The notes under the pieces were generated by a model. That model worked only from the letters and a program-made list of their open reading frames with translations. It was not told where the DNA came from and searched no databases. A stretch of DNA of 64,000 nt from Citrus sinensis (lineage: Eukaryota; Streptophyta; Magnoliopsida; Sapindales; Rutaceae): contig NC_068562.1 in assembly GCF_022201045.2 (NCBI RefSeq), positions 4,632,001 to 4,696,000 on the forward strand, given 5' to 3'. The position numbers and the translations under genes are program-made. Positions 39,451-49,237 of this stretch are shown piece by piece (position 1 is the first letter of the stretch; every line of letters starts with the position of its first letter).

Positions 39451-42400
39451 ATGATGGCATGTTGCGGCGATTCAATGGAAGATGAAGAGAATGGCAAGAA
39501 AATGGAAGCTGATCAGGATACTAACAAGGATCATACAAAAAGATCAAAGCTGGGATGGTTCTGGTCGCTGCTGCTGTTAATCTTTGGAGCTGTTGTTATA
39601 ACGATGAGTGTTCTCACAATATTAAAATATTTTGATTACCTCAAGAAAGGTCGAGGTCCACATCATCACCAAGAAATCGTTGAAAATTATGCCAATGCTC
39701 TTGGAATATCCATGCAGTTCTTCGATGTACAAAAATGTGCTCAACTTCATTCCTCATCCTCTCTGTCTATCTTTGTAGTTCTTTTTTTCATCGAAGTGTA
39801 GACATTTTATTTTGTTTTTAGTTAACGAAAATAATGTTTTGCTGTTGCAGCTGGAAAGTTGGTGAATAATAAGATTGTATGGAGAGGGGACTCGGCTTTA
39901 CATGATGGAAGTGAAGAGAATTTAGACTTGTCAAAAGGGTTATATGATGCTGGGGATTTGATGAAGTTTGGATTCCCCATGGCTTTCACAGCAACCGTGT
40001 TGTCGTGGGCGATTCTTGAGTATGGTGATCATATGAATGCAGTGAAGCAACTTGAGCATGCTCAGGAATCCCTTAAGTGGATCACTGATTATCTTATCAA
40101 TGCACATCCTTCTCAAAATATGCTCTATATTCAGGTAACCTGACAATTGTCAAATTGTGTTTCATTCCAAATCCATTTGCTATGCTTATTTTTTGGATTG
40201 CAAATTAGTATGCAATTTATGCTTGCTCTTGATTATTAAACCCTTGCGTTTGAGGTCCAATAAAGTTTGGGGTCAACAATCAATTTGCAAGTTATCATAA
40301 AGGAGCTGATCTTTAAATTGTTGTGTTTGATCTCTGTGTGGTTCAAGGTGGGTGATCCTGATTTGGACCACAGTTGTTGGGAAAGACCTGAAACCATGTC
40401 AGAGAAGAGGCCTCTCACACAGATTAACACAACTTTCCCAGGAACAGAGGTAGCAGCAGAAACCGCTGCAGCAATGGCCTCAGCATCTTTGGTTTTCAGA
40501 AGGATTAACTCCAGTTATGCTAATCTGCTCCTCATGCATGCACGGCAACTGTTTACTTTTGCGGATACTTATAGAGGTTCTTACAGCATGAGCGTGCCCC
40601 AAGTGCAGAAGTACTACAACTCAACAGGATATGAAGATGAACTCTTGTGGGCAGCTACTTGGCTATATCATGCAACCAGAGATCGATCATACCTTGAATA
40701 TGTGACTGATATAAATGGCCAAGCATTTGCTAACTGGGGAATTCCAACATGGTTTAGTTGGGATAACAAGCATGCCGGATTGCAGGTACATATAACTTGC
40801 TCCAAAACATATTGTATTTTAGAAATGCTACTTGACCTCGAAATAAATTTTACTACAGAAACGTTAATACTACTACATTCCTCTCCACTTTTTTTTTTTT
40901 TTAATTTCCTATATTGGAGCAGGTTTTGTTATCTAGGATAAATATATTTGGTTCAGAAGATGTCTCAGAGACTGAGAATCTAGGCCTTCAGATGTATAGG
41001 AGAACTGCTGAGTCCATCATGTGTGGGCTTTTACCAGATTCACCAACAGCCACTTCTAGCAGAACAGACAGTAAGATTCTTCCCCAAGTAATCTGGTTTT
41101 GTATGCTAACCTTTTTCCTTTTGTGATATGATTTCAAATGGAATAATGAAACTATATATCTAATGACTTTAGGAGGAAACGAAATCATACTTCTAAGGAA
41201 GCTCATTTTTACATTGGTATTGGTATAAGTTGAAAATTTTGCATAAATAATGAACTGCAAGAGGCTGGAACATATCAATCATCTTGGAAGAAATGCAAGC
41301 AGTAGCCAGGAGAATGATTGGCTTGCGACCTTGTAATCTAAGGAGATTTTCTTGAAATCCCTCTTGATGAACATTCTGCTGTTTCTCATCAAAACAACCT
41401 GTAATAGTGGGAAATATTCCTTTATTCTGTATTACTTGCTAGATCCTATCCTTCTAGATCTGAATCGAAATTTAAAATACAAAATACACAAGCACGATGT
41501 TCAAGAAAACTGTATTTGATCATTCTTTCTTTTTTTATCCACTTCTTTTTTTTTTTTTTTTTTTGGGCATATTGACAGTGTCACAGTGGTCTTATTTTAT
41601 GGAATAGAAGTCTAAATTATATTTATGTCAATGCAGGTGGGCTGATATGGATTGTAAAATGGAACTCTCTTCAGCATCCTGTGGCTTCTGCATTCCTTGC
41701 TGTTCTTTATAGTGACTACATGATTGCATCCGGGACTGAAACGTTATATTGTAGTGGGAAATCCTACCAGCCACATGATCTTCGCAAGTTTGCCATTTCA
41801 CAGGTATGCATTGAAAGCCCGATTGTATAAAATGGTTAGATAATGAACTTGAACTTCTCACCTGCTATGTTCAAACATTGAGTTCTCAGTCCCAGATCAA
41901 CATGGCTGCATCATTATAATTATCGAGTCAATTTTCATCCCAAATAATTAGTATATTAAACATGAATTCTCCAAGTAAATGTGTCTATCTACTATATTTG
42001 CCATTCTATAGCCCCACGTACTTATCTTTCAACTTCAAGAAAGATTTTTGGCTCAGAATCCGTGAGCTTCATTTAGGACACTTCTTGATAAATTTGGCTG
42101 AAGATATCAACCTGAGTTCCTAAGCTACTTTGGTAATTTTCTCCTTGATTGAAAATTCTTTCAGGTGGATTATTTGTTAGGCAAAAATCCAATGGAGATG
42201 AGCTATCTTGTTGGTTACGGCAATAACTATCCTTTGTATGTACACCACAGGGGATCTTCAATCCCGGCCGATGCTAACACTGGCTGCACAGATGGATTCA
42301 AATGGCTTGAATCTGAATCTCCAAATCCCAATGTAGCTATTGGAGCTTTAGTTGGTGGCCCTTTCCTAAATGAATCATACATTGATTCTCGAAATAACTC

Positions 42401-42497
42401 GATGCAAGGTGAACCAACCACTTATAATAGTGCACTTCTAGTTGGCCTCCTCTCCGGCTTGGTCACCAGTTCTCAGATGGTCAAATCTTACACATAA
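39451..42497 (+). CDS. Membrane-anchored endo-1,4-beta-glucanase, GH9 class A (KORRIGAN type)
   Basis: Type II membrane cellulase; this class acts with cellulose synthase during wall assembly. Exons: 39451-39736, 39851-40134, 40348-40785, 40923-41070, 41637-41803, 42165-42497; 551 aa. A charged cytosolic tail (1-34) is followed by one membrane span (about 35-57, LGWFWSLLLLIFGAVV). The GH9 catalytic domain has the nucleophile/base motif YDAGD (127-131), KFGFPMAFTATVLSW, the signature GKNPMEMSYLVG ... VHHRGSS (HHR at 467-469) and the proton-donor Glu in GEPTTYN (E524). It is shorter than KOR1 (about 620 aa), mainly because it stops at SSQMVKSYT and lacks the proline-rich C-terminal tail. So it belongs with the KOR2/KOR3-like or another diverged group rather than KOR1 itself. 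Two adjacent Met codons open the ORF; either could be used. All catalytic landmarks look intact. Confidence 0.92.
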
Positions 42498-43394
42498 AAC
42501 AAAAAAGTACTAATAGAAATCAGTCTAGTCTGGTTCTACCATATATAAATGAAAAATACTGAACTACTTCACCTCCATGACCAACATCCAGTTTGGTTCT
42601 CAGCAGAATATCACTGCCCTGTAACATAATTGATGTACAAAACATGATGTAACGCGTTTTACTTGCCTTGATGGCCATTAGCTAGCAATGTATATTACGC
42701 TTTCAGTACAAGTTACCCCTTTTTTTCCTCAGTGTTCCATATCTTTTTGAAGTTAAGGAAATCTTTAGTTACTATGGTTTTCTTATTTGATCGCTTAGGA
42801 AACTAAATAGCAAACCAGCCTTCTCATTCGGCCTCTGTCTAAGCCGTAAACAGAGCTCACCTGTTTTATTATTGATGGCTCAAATATAGCAAGGCAAAAT
42901 GAAAATGATACTTCATCTCGTCTAAATACAGCATTTCATTCATTTGTCATATACAGTACAATATATTTAGGAAGGAATTCCTGGAGGATCTGACAGTGAC
43001 TGAGTGTGCAGGCCACGTTTGTTTATCAGTGACTTCTTCTGAAACACTCGTGGCTTTTGGGAGATCCTGCCTGCCTGCCTGCTTGCTTGACGTGGCTCAT
43101 GCTCATCCTGTAACATCATGATAAAAAAGAATACACAACCGATTAATATATGTTCAGCATTCAACTGCATCACTGACACCAAAACAGATTCCCCAAGATT
43201 CAACTATCAAGATTAAACAAGCAATCTCTGTTCAACCTACCCTTTGGCGGGTCTTAAGTTCGCCTGCAATGTTGAGATAATAATCCCTTTCATAGCCGAA
43301 GTCCTACCCAAATATGCTTTGTTACACAAGGGTATGGGCAAAAACCGCCAAGCAGAGGGAGTTCTTTGACTCCTCGATCAATATCTTGATTACC
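42498..43394. other. GH9 gene 3' flank
   Basis: 3' UTR and intergenic DNA. The short ORF on the minus strand near 42967-43203 shows no recognisable family. No gene is supported. Confidence 0.55.
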
Positions 43395-44089
43395 CTAGGT
43401 GACACATGTTTTGATTAATTTAAAAAAAGTAGCACATTTTTTAAAAATACTCGAGTGGATGACAATCCGTTAACTTTAATGAGAATAGTAAATTAATTAT
43501 AAAATGACATTTTTATTCTAGAATTAATTATAAAATGACGTTTCTACCCCTATAATAGTTACAAAATGATGTTTTTATCCCTACAATTAGTTACAAAATA
43601 TGTTTTTATCCCTACTCAATTATTTTTTATTTTTTAAATAGAAAAAATTATAAAAAATTACATCTAAGTTTAATTAATGGGCTATTTTTTTTATTAAATC
43701 ATACAAATTTAAAAAAAATTCTTGTCGAATCAAACAAACTTTTCTTATTAACGACAAAGTTTGATTCAACCAGAATTTTTTTAAAAAAAAATTGTATGAT
43801 TTAATAAAAAAGCCCATTCATTAAATTTAGATGTAATTTTTATAATTTTTTCTATTTAAAAAATAAAAAATAATTGGGCAGGGACAAAAACATATTTTGC
43901 AACTAATTGTAGGGATAAAAATGTTATTTTGTTACTATTATAGGGGTAGAAACATCATTTTATAATTAATTCTAGAGTAAAAATATCATTTTATAATTAA
44001 TTTACTATTCTCGTTAAAGTTAACATAATAAAGTATTTTGAAAAATAGTGTCATCTTTTTTAAATATGTCAACCTATATGTCACCCTAA
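43395..44089. mobile_element. Large foldback MITE (about 695 bp, arms about 340 bp)
   Basis: Nearly the whole element is an imperfect inverted repeat. The left end reads TAGGTGACACATG; the right end on the other strand reads TTAGGGTGACATATAGG. Matching blocks march inward (for example AATTAATTATAAAATGAC, GGGCTATTTTTTTATTAAATC and GAATCAAAC) to a centre near 43745. A transcript would form a very long hairpin. No coding capacity. A target-site duplication is not clear; a TA duplication is possible. Confidence 0.8.
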
Positions 44090-44155
44090 TATAGTTTTGA
44101 ATCCAAGCTCAAGTTTTGAAATTGAAAGTCCCGTTTAACGCATCGCAAATTAAAG

Positions 44156-44602
44156 ATGGCGAATAACAAAGGAAAAGGAGGCAAGAAGTTCAAGAACCGC
44201 AAGAGGGGAAAGAATAATGAGGGTGAGGACCAAAAGAGAGAGCTGATAATCAAAGAAGAGGGCCAAGAGTAAGCTGAAGTGCTTCGAATGCTTGGAAACG
44301 GACGCTTGCGTATGCATTGGCGGCACCAGGCGTTTCTGCCACATCCGCGATAGCATGCACAAGAGAGTTTGGATTGCTGCTGGTGATATTATTCTTGTTG
44401 GTTTCAGAATTTATCAAGATGATAAAGCCGATGTTATTCTTATCAACACGCCTGACGAGGCCAGGAGATTAAAGAATATTGGTGAATTACCTGATGGTAC
44501 TAGGTTGAATGAAGGGTTGCTGCTGATTTTGATGATGACCCCCATGCTGGTACTTCTGATAATTTCATTGAGTTTCAGGATGAGGATATTGATAAGATCT
44601 AA
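44156..44602 (+). pseudogene. Broken copy of translation initiation factor eIF1A
   Basis: Starts MANNKGKGGKKFKNRKRGKN, the eIF1A N-terminus. A TAA stop appears at the normally conserved [14 protein letters not shown] position (about codon 39). A frameshift follows near 44306, then a long recognisable stretch ([41 protein letters not shown]) in another frame. A second shift lies near 44517, before the acidic tail [10 protein letters not shown] and a final TAA. So there are at least one nonsense change and two frameshifts against a family of about 145 aa, and function is very unlikely. There are no introns, which fits retroposition, but plant eIF1A coding regions may themselves be intron-poor, so this is not proof. 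No poly(A) tail or flanking duplication is evident. Confidence 0.92.
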
Positions 44603-44721
44603 ATTTTGATCTTCTAGAATTTAGAGTTTATTATTTAATCTACACTCTAATTTTTTTTTTCATTTTTTTTTTCATGCAGTAATAGCGAGCATTTATTACT
44701 TCCCTTTTGATTTAATCTTAA

Positions 44722-44957
44722 GTTGATTGCCATATACACTCTCTGTGTTTTGTGGCTCTAGTCTCAGAGAACTGTCGTCAACTTCCATACCTAAATCACG
44801 GGCATATCATTCTAGCATATCCTTTGCCCATCTCATTTCATCAAATCAGTAGTACAGAGGTTCGATATATGTATGATTGATGTACCTTAGGCAGAAAATA
44901 CCTTCCATTACGAATGATGAAATAGCTGATTATTTGAAGAGCACGTTTGAACCTCAG
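44722..44957 (+). pseudogene. Decayed fragment of squalene epoxidase exon 5
   Basis: Aligns along its length with exon 5 of the intact gene (34198-34416), sharing blocks such as CATTCTAGCA, CAATCAGTAGTACAGAGG, TTCGAT and TGATTATTTGAAG. It has small insertions (after AGAACTGTC, and near 44870), stops in all frames, and the donor site after CCTCAG changed from GT to GC. Weak similarity may continue into the following intron (a GGATTATACAGAG-like block), which would point to DNA-level copying rather than retroposition. No other SQE exons are visible nearby. Confidence 0.85.
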
Positions 44958-45266
44958 GCATATTTTAATTCTAATACATGCACGTCTAATTAATCGGGAT
45001 TGTATAGAGATGATATATATTGATTAATTGGCTTTTTGCGTCGGCAGTTATTTTTAAAGGTTTAATTACCAAACAAAAGCATGCCTGCTGACAAATACTA
45101 ATAGTTGTAATAAGTGGCCTAACACAAAGTCGATACCTTTTGCAACAAATTTGTGTTCCAGCAAAATCAGGGAAAATAAAAAAAGAAAAAAAATCATCGT
45201 TGTTATGAATATAGCTCTTCACCACTTGAGGATTTTGCAGTGTGTTTTACGCTTGCTTATCCAAAG
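44958..45266. other. Spacer between SQE fragment and solo LTR
   Basis: AT-rich DNA of about 300 bp. Apart from possible decayed SQE intron sequence at its start, nothing is recognised. Confidence 0.45.
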
Positions 45267-45271
45267 GATGT

Positions 45272-45928
45272 TGTTAACTAAATAAGAGCACCAGCTCAGC
45301 CATGCCATCATTTCCACCCCGGTATGGATCACCTCAGTCAAATGGTACGAGCAGAACACTGATAATAAGTCTTCTACGGACAAGGGCCAACTAGAGATGA
45401 ATATCAGCCAGAGGAATGTACCGACCAGAGACGAATGCCGAGCAGATACCCATTCCCCAAAGAGCAGGAACACGATCTCACGAAATCACGACAGTTGCAC
45501 TATACCCAGAATCGTCAAGGGAGACACGGTGTCCCACGTTTACCCACAATGTAGCAGTTGGAGTCCCATAGGGGGCTGCCACTACCCAAAATAAGGGGGG
45601 ATGAAAGGTAAACGGAAAAGGGGGACAGCGGCTATAAAAGAGAGAGAGACCAGTGAAGAAAGGGGATAGAAAAATTGAGAGAAGGGAAAACTCTGCCAAA
45701 TTGTAACTAGACCATTTTCAATACAAACTGTGAGCCATTTATAAGCAACTTTTCGAATCTAAATTACACGATTTTCCCATAAACACCTTGTGCTAATTTA
45801 GGCATCGGAGGATTTACGCCGATAAAACCACCAGCGTCTCTGATCCACTTTTGTGAACGCAAGCTTAGTGGGAAAATGAAGGATAAAGATCTGATCGGGT
45901 CAAGGGCGAGCAAATTTCAGCATCAACA
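45272..45928 (+). mobile_element. Solo LTR of an LTR retrotransposon (657 bp) with 5-bp TSD
   Basis: Starts TGTTAAC and ends CATCAACA, so it has the TG...CA ends with TGTT/AACA inverted termini. Identical GATGT lies on both sides (45267-45271 and 45929-45933), the usual 5-bp target-site duplication. A TATA box (TATAAAAG) is at 45633-45640. There is no primer-binding site or internal coding region on either side before the duplication closes, so only one LTR remains. The superfamily (probably Ty3/gypsy) is inference. Confidence 0.9.
45633..45640 (+). promoter_or_regulatory. TATA box inside the solo LTR
   Basis: TATAAAAG in a GC-rich context within the LTR, about 640 bp before the start codon of the downstream PPR gene. 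It would mark the U3/R boundary of the retroelement and could act as a cryptic promoter. Confidence 0.55.
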
Positions 45929-45933
45929 GATGT

Positions 45934-46280
45934 ATCACATACCATGGCATTACCATGTGTATCGGATGAATTTGAATTAAAAAGGTATTACGCGCACAAC
46001 TCCCCAATTTCCAATTGAGTTGTGATAACAAATAATACGTCGCCACTTCTCAGAAATAGAGAGGCATGAGTTTAGTATGAATAGAGGGCCTTCCATTTTG
46101 TAGTTGTTATATCTCTCATTTGACAGTATTCAGAGTTGCTGGCCATTCTATTGCACAGTTTAAATTTACACCAATCTTTTTTTTTTTTTTTTAATTTAAA
46201 TTATACGTGAATAGTTCAACAATCGTAATATCATTATCAGTCTTGCAGCGAAACAAGAGTCACAGTTCTCTAACAACAAG
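45934..46280. other. Upstream region of the P-type PPR gene
   Basis: About 350 bp between the solo LTR and the PPR start, AT-rich with a T run near 46178. It must hold most of the native promoter and leader. No specific site is assigned. Confidence 0.5.
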
Positions 46281-48197
46281 ATGCAAAGATCATCTTCAAA
46301 AGCGTTGTCACTCTTGACCAAACACCGCCGCTTCTCATTTGCCCCCAGACCAAACACCACCACCTCCCACGTTGAATCAACTGCAACGACAACAAATCAG
46401 TTGAACTCTAACCTCGTTTGTCTTAAAACCAAAGAAGACGACTGTAAGTGTAACAACACAACGGACACCCACGGGAGTCATAATGAATTCTCCCACGACG
46501 TTGAAAAGATATTCAGAATCTTAAAAAAATTCCACTCTCGTCTTCCCAAGCTAGAGCTTGCTCTACAACATTCCGGCGTCGTTTTGCGCCCTGGCTTAAC
46601 CGAACGCGTGATTAACCGTTGCGGTGATGCTGGTAATTTAGGTTATAGATATTATATGTGGGCGTCAAAGCAACCCAACTATGTTCATAGCTATGACGTG
46701 TACAGGGCCTTGATTAAGAGTCTTAGTAAAATGAGAAAATTCGGCGCCGTATGGGCTTTGATGGAGGAGATGAGGAAGGAGAAGCCTCAGTTGATTACGA
46801 CTGAAGTGTTTGTTATTTTGATGAGGAGATTTGCGTCGGCAAGAATGGTTAAGAAGGCTATCGAAGTGTTGGATGAGATGCCCAAGTACGGGTGTGAGCC
46901 TGATGAGTTTGTGTTCGGGTGTTTGCTAGACGCGTTGTGTAAAAACAGCAGCGTTAAAGAAGCAGCTAAATTGTTTGATGAAATGCGTGAGAGATTTAAA
47001 CCGAGTTTGAGGCATTTTACGTCGTTGTTATATGGTTGGTGTAAAGAAGGGAAGTTAGTGGAGGCTAAATATGTGTTGGTGCAAATGAAGGATGCTGGTT
47101 TTGAGCCTGATATTGTTGTTTATAATAATTTGTTAAGTGGGTATGCACAGATGGGTAAAATGACTGACGCTTTTGAGTTGTTGAAGGAGATGAGAAGAAA
47201 AGGTTGTGACCCTAATGCAAATTCCTATACTGTTTTGATTCAAGCGCTTTGTAGGATGGAAAAAATGGAGGAGGCAAACAGGGCTTTTGTTGAGATGGAA
47301 AGGAGTGGATGTGAGGCTGACGTTGTGACCTACACTACTTTGATAAGTGGATTTTGCAAGTCGAGAAAGATTGATAGATGCTATGAGATTTTGGACAGTA
47401 TGATACAGAGAGGGATTTTGCCAAATCAATTGACTTATTTGCATATAATGTTGGCTCATGAGAAGAAGGAAGAGTTAGAAGAGTGTGTGGAACTGATGGG
47501 GGAGATGAGGAAGATCGGTTGTGTTCCTGATGTTAGTAATTATAACGTAGTGATCAGATTGGCTTGTAAGTTAGGGGAGTTGAAAGAAGCTGTTAATGTT
47601 TGGAATGAGATGGAAGCGGCCAGTCTTAGTCCAGGGACTGATAGTTTCGTTGTTATGGTTCATGGGTTTCTTGGTCAAGGTTGTCTTATTGAGGCTTGTG
47701 AGTATTTTAAAGAAATGGTCGGGAGAGGTCTTTTATCTGCTCCTCAGTATGGTACCTTGAAGGAGTTGTTGAATTCTCTATTGAGAGCTCAAAAGGTTGA
47801 AATGGCTAAAGATGTGTGGAGCTGTATTGTTACTAAAGGATGTGAACTTAATGTGTATGCATGGACAATTTGGATTCATTCTTTGTTCTCCAATGGACAT
47901 GTTAAAGAAGCCTGTTCTTATTGTCTGGACATGATGGATGCAGATGTAATGCCCCAGCCAGATACTTTTGCTAAGCTCATGCGTGGTCTGAAGAAACTGT
48001 ATAATAGACAAATTGCAGCAGAGATCACAGAGAAGGTGAGGAAGATGGCTGCAGAGAGACAGATCACCTTCAAAATGTATAAACGACGTGGTGAGAGGGA
48101 TTTAAAAGAAAAGGCCAAGAAGCAAGTGGATGGGAGGAAGAGGAGGGCTCGTCAACGCCGGTGGGGCGGAGGCCGTAGTAAGGCTAAGATTCTGTAG
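46281..48197 (+). CDS. Pentatricopeptide repeat protein, P class (At5g65820/At3g49730-like)
   Basis: Predicted mitochondrial RNA-binding protein of the P class, which usually stabilises, processes or promotes translation of organelle transcripts. Single exon, 638 aa. Residues 1-30 are basic and hydroxylated (SSSKALSLLTKHRRFSF), typical of an organelle presequence. About a dozen 35-residue repeats follow, with blocks like PDIVVYNNLLSGYAQMGKM and ADVVTYTTLISGFCKSRKI. The last 40 residues are extremely basic (KRRGERDLKEK ... RKRRARQRRWGGGR), a feature shared with the Arabidopsis pair At3g49730/At5g65820 as I recall them. In Arabidopsis those genes sit next to HflX/CGR2 (At3g49725, At3g49720) and CGR3 (At5g65810), matching the neighbours here. 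A solo LTR lies 350 bp upstream. Confidence 0.93.
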   Translation: MQRSSSKALSLLTKHRRFSFAPRPNTTTSHVESTATTTNQLNSNLVCLKTKEDDCKCNNTTDTHGSHNEFSHDVEKIFRILKKFHSRLPKLELALQHSGVVLRPGLTERVINRCGDAGNLGYRYYMWASKQPNYVHSYDVYRALIKSLSKMRKFGAVWALMEEMRKEKPQLITTEVFVILMRRFASARMVKKAIEVLDEMPKYGCEPDEFVFGCLLDALCKNSSVKEAAKLFDEMRERFKPSLRHFTSLLYGWCKEGKLVEAKYVLVQMKDAGFEPDIVVYNNLLSGYAQMGKMTDAFELLKEMRRKGCDPNANSYTVLIQALCRMEKMEEANRAFVEMERSGCEADVVTYTTLISGFCKSRKIDRCYEILDSMIQRGILPNQLTYLHIMLAHEKKEELEECVELMGEMRKIGCVPDVSNYNVVIRLACKLGELKEAVNVWNEMEAASLSPGTDSFVVMVHGFLGQGCLIEACEYFKEMVGRGLLSAPQYGTLKELLNSLLRAQKVEMAKDVWSCIVTKGCELNVYAWTIWIHSLFSNGHVKEACSYCLDMMDADVMPQPDTFAKLMRGLKKLYNRQIAAEITEKVRKMAAERQITFKMYKRRGERDLKEKAKKQVDGRKRRARQRRWGGGRSKAKIL

Positions 48198-49237
48198 TTT
48201 TAATGAGTGACTATTGTGAAGTGACTAAAATTAATAACACAGAGTACTCGGTTTAGACTGGTTCTGATCATGTGCTTGATAAACGCAGAAAGTCCTTTGA
48301 ACACATGGGTAATTGTTATCTGAAAGGCAATTTTACTCCAAAATCCAGAGAAATAATGCACTGTTGGTTTTCATATAGCAATTTTGTGGCTTGTTAAAGG
48401 CCCTCTGTTTAGAAGTATGACACTGCATGCTGTGTAGTAGTTGGTTCTGCTGAGAAGTGGCAAGTATTGTTATCCAACAATTTTTTGTATCCAAAATAAG
48501 TATCACTGATTTGCTGCTTCCTTGGCATTGTTGCCGATAATTAGGTAACAGGAACACTTTGATTCAAGAAGAGAACACTTACTGCAGGATGAACAATCTG
48601 CAGTCACTTTCTTGGAGCATTACCTTGAGCATATCACAATAAGGTGCTTTGCCAGCCACGAAAATGACTATTTTCTTCCAAAATCTTCTGTTTTCTGCAA
48701 AATCTGCATGGGGATAGTTGTTTCTAGTAATGCTTGGATGCATTCTATGCGTTCATAGGAACAGGCAAGTAGCAACTTCTCTGGCAATGGCATAATACAC
48801 ATACATTATTTCTGAACTACCGATTGTTTTTCAAACTATTGGTTGTTGACCTACTTGGGATATTTATAGCCTCTGAGTTTCCTGTGTACTGAGGCTGTAG
48901 TTCTGGCACTTATCCTAGGCTGATGTATTGATTGGTTTGAGAGATACCTTATTTCATCAGAAGTTGAGCAGTAGTATACTGTAATAAAAAAATTTCTTGC
49001 TACTGTCAAAGCTTTAAACATTCTTCGGTACGTTTGCTATTCTCATGGTTTGTCAGTAACAAACTTTCAATTACAATTTCTAAGTTGCTAACATTTTAGA
49101 CATCAAAATCTAATAGTCTACTTTCCACCCTTAAGCTTGTAGTTTGCCCTGCTCTTGAATGAAAACAAATTCCTTTGCTTTATTTGATGTATTGTTCCCT
49201 GTATATATTTGGAGTATATACTTCTATTGGAAGATAC
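48198..49237. other. Convergent 3' intergenic region (PPR / DUF21-CBS)
   Basis: Contains the 3' UTRs of the flanking convergent genes. No other gene, RNA or repeat is recognised. Confidence 0.6.

Noticed and set aside
41521-41636. Long T run before GH9 exon 5 as a possible retroelement tail
   Set aside because: It is an ordinary intron polypyrimidine stretch ending in a normal acceptor.
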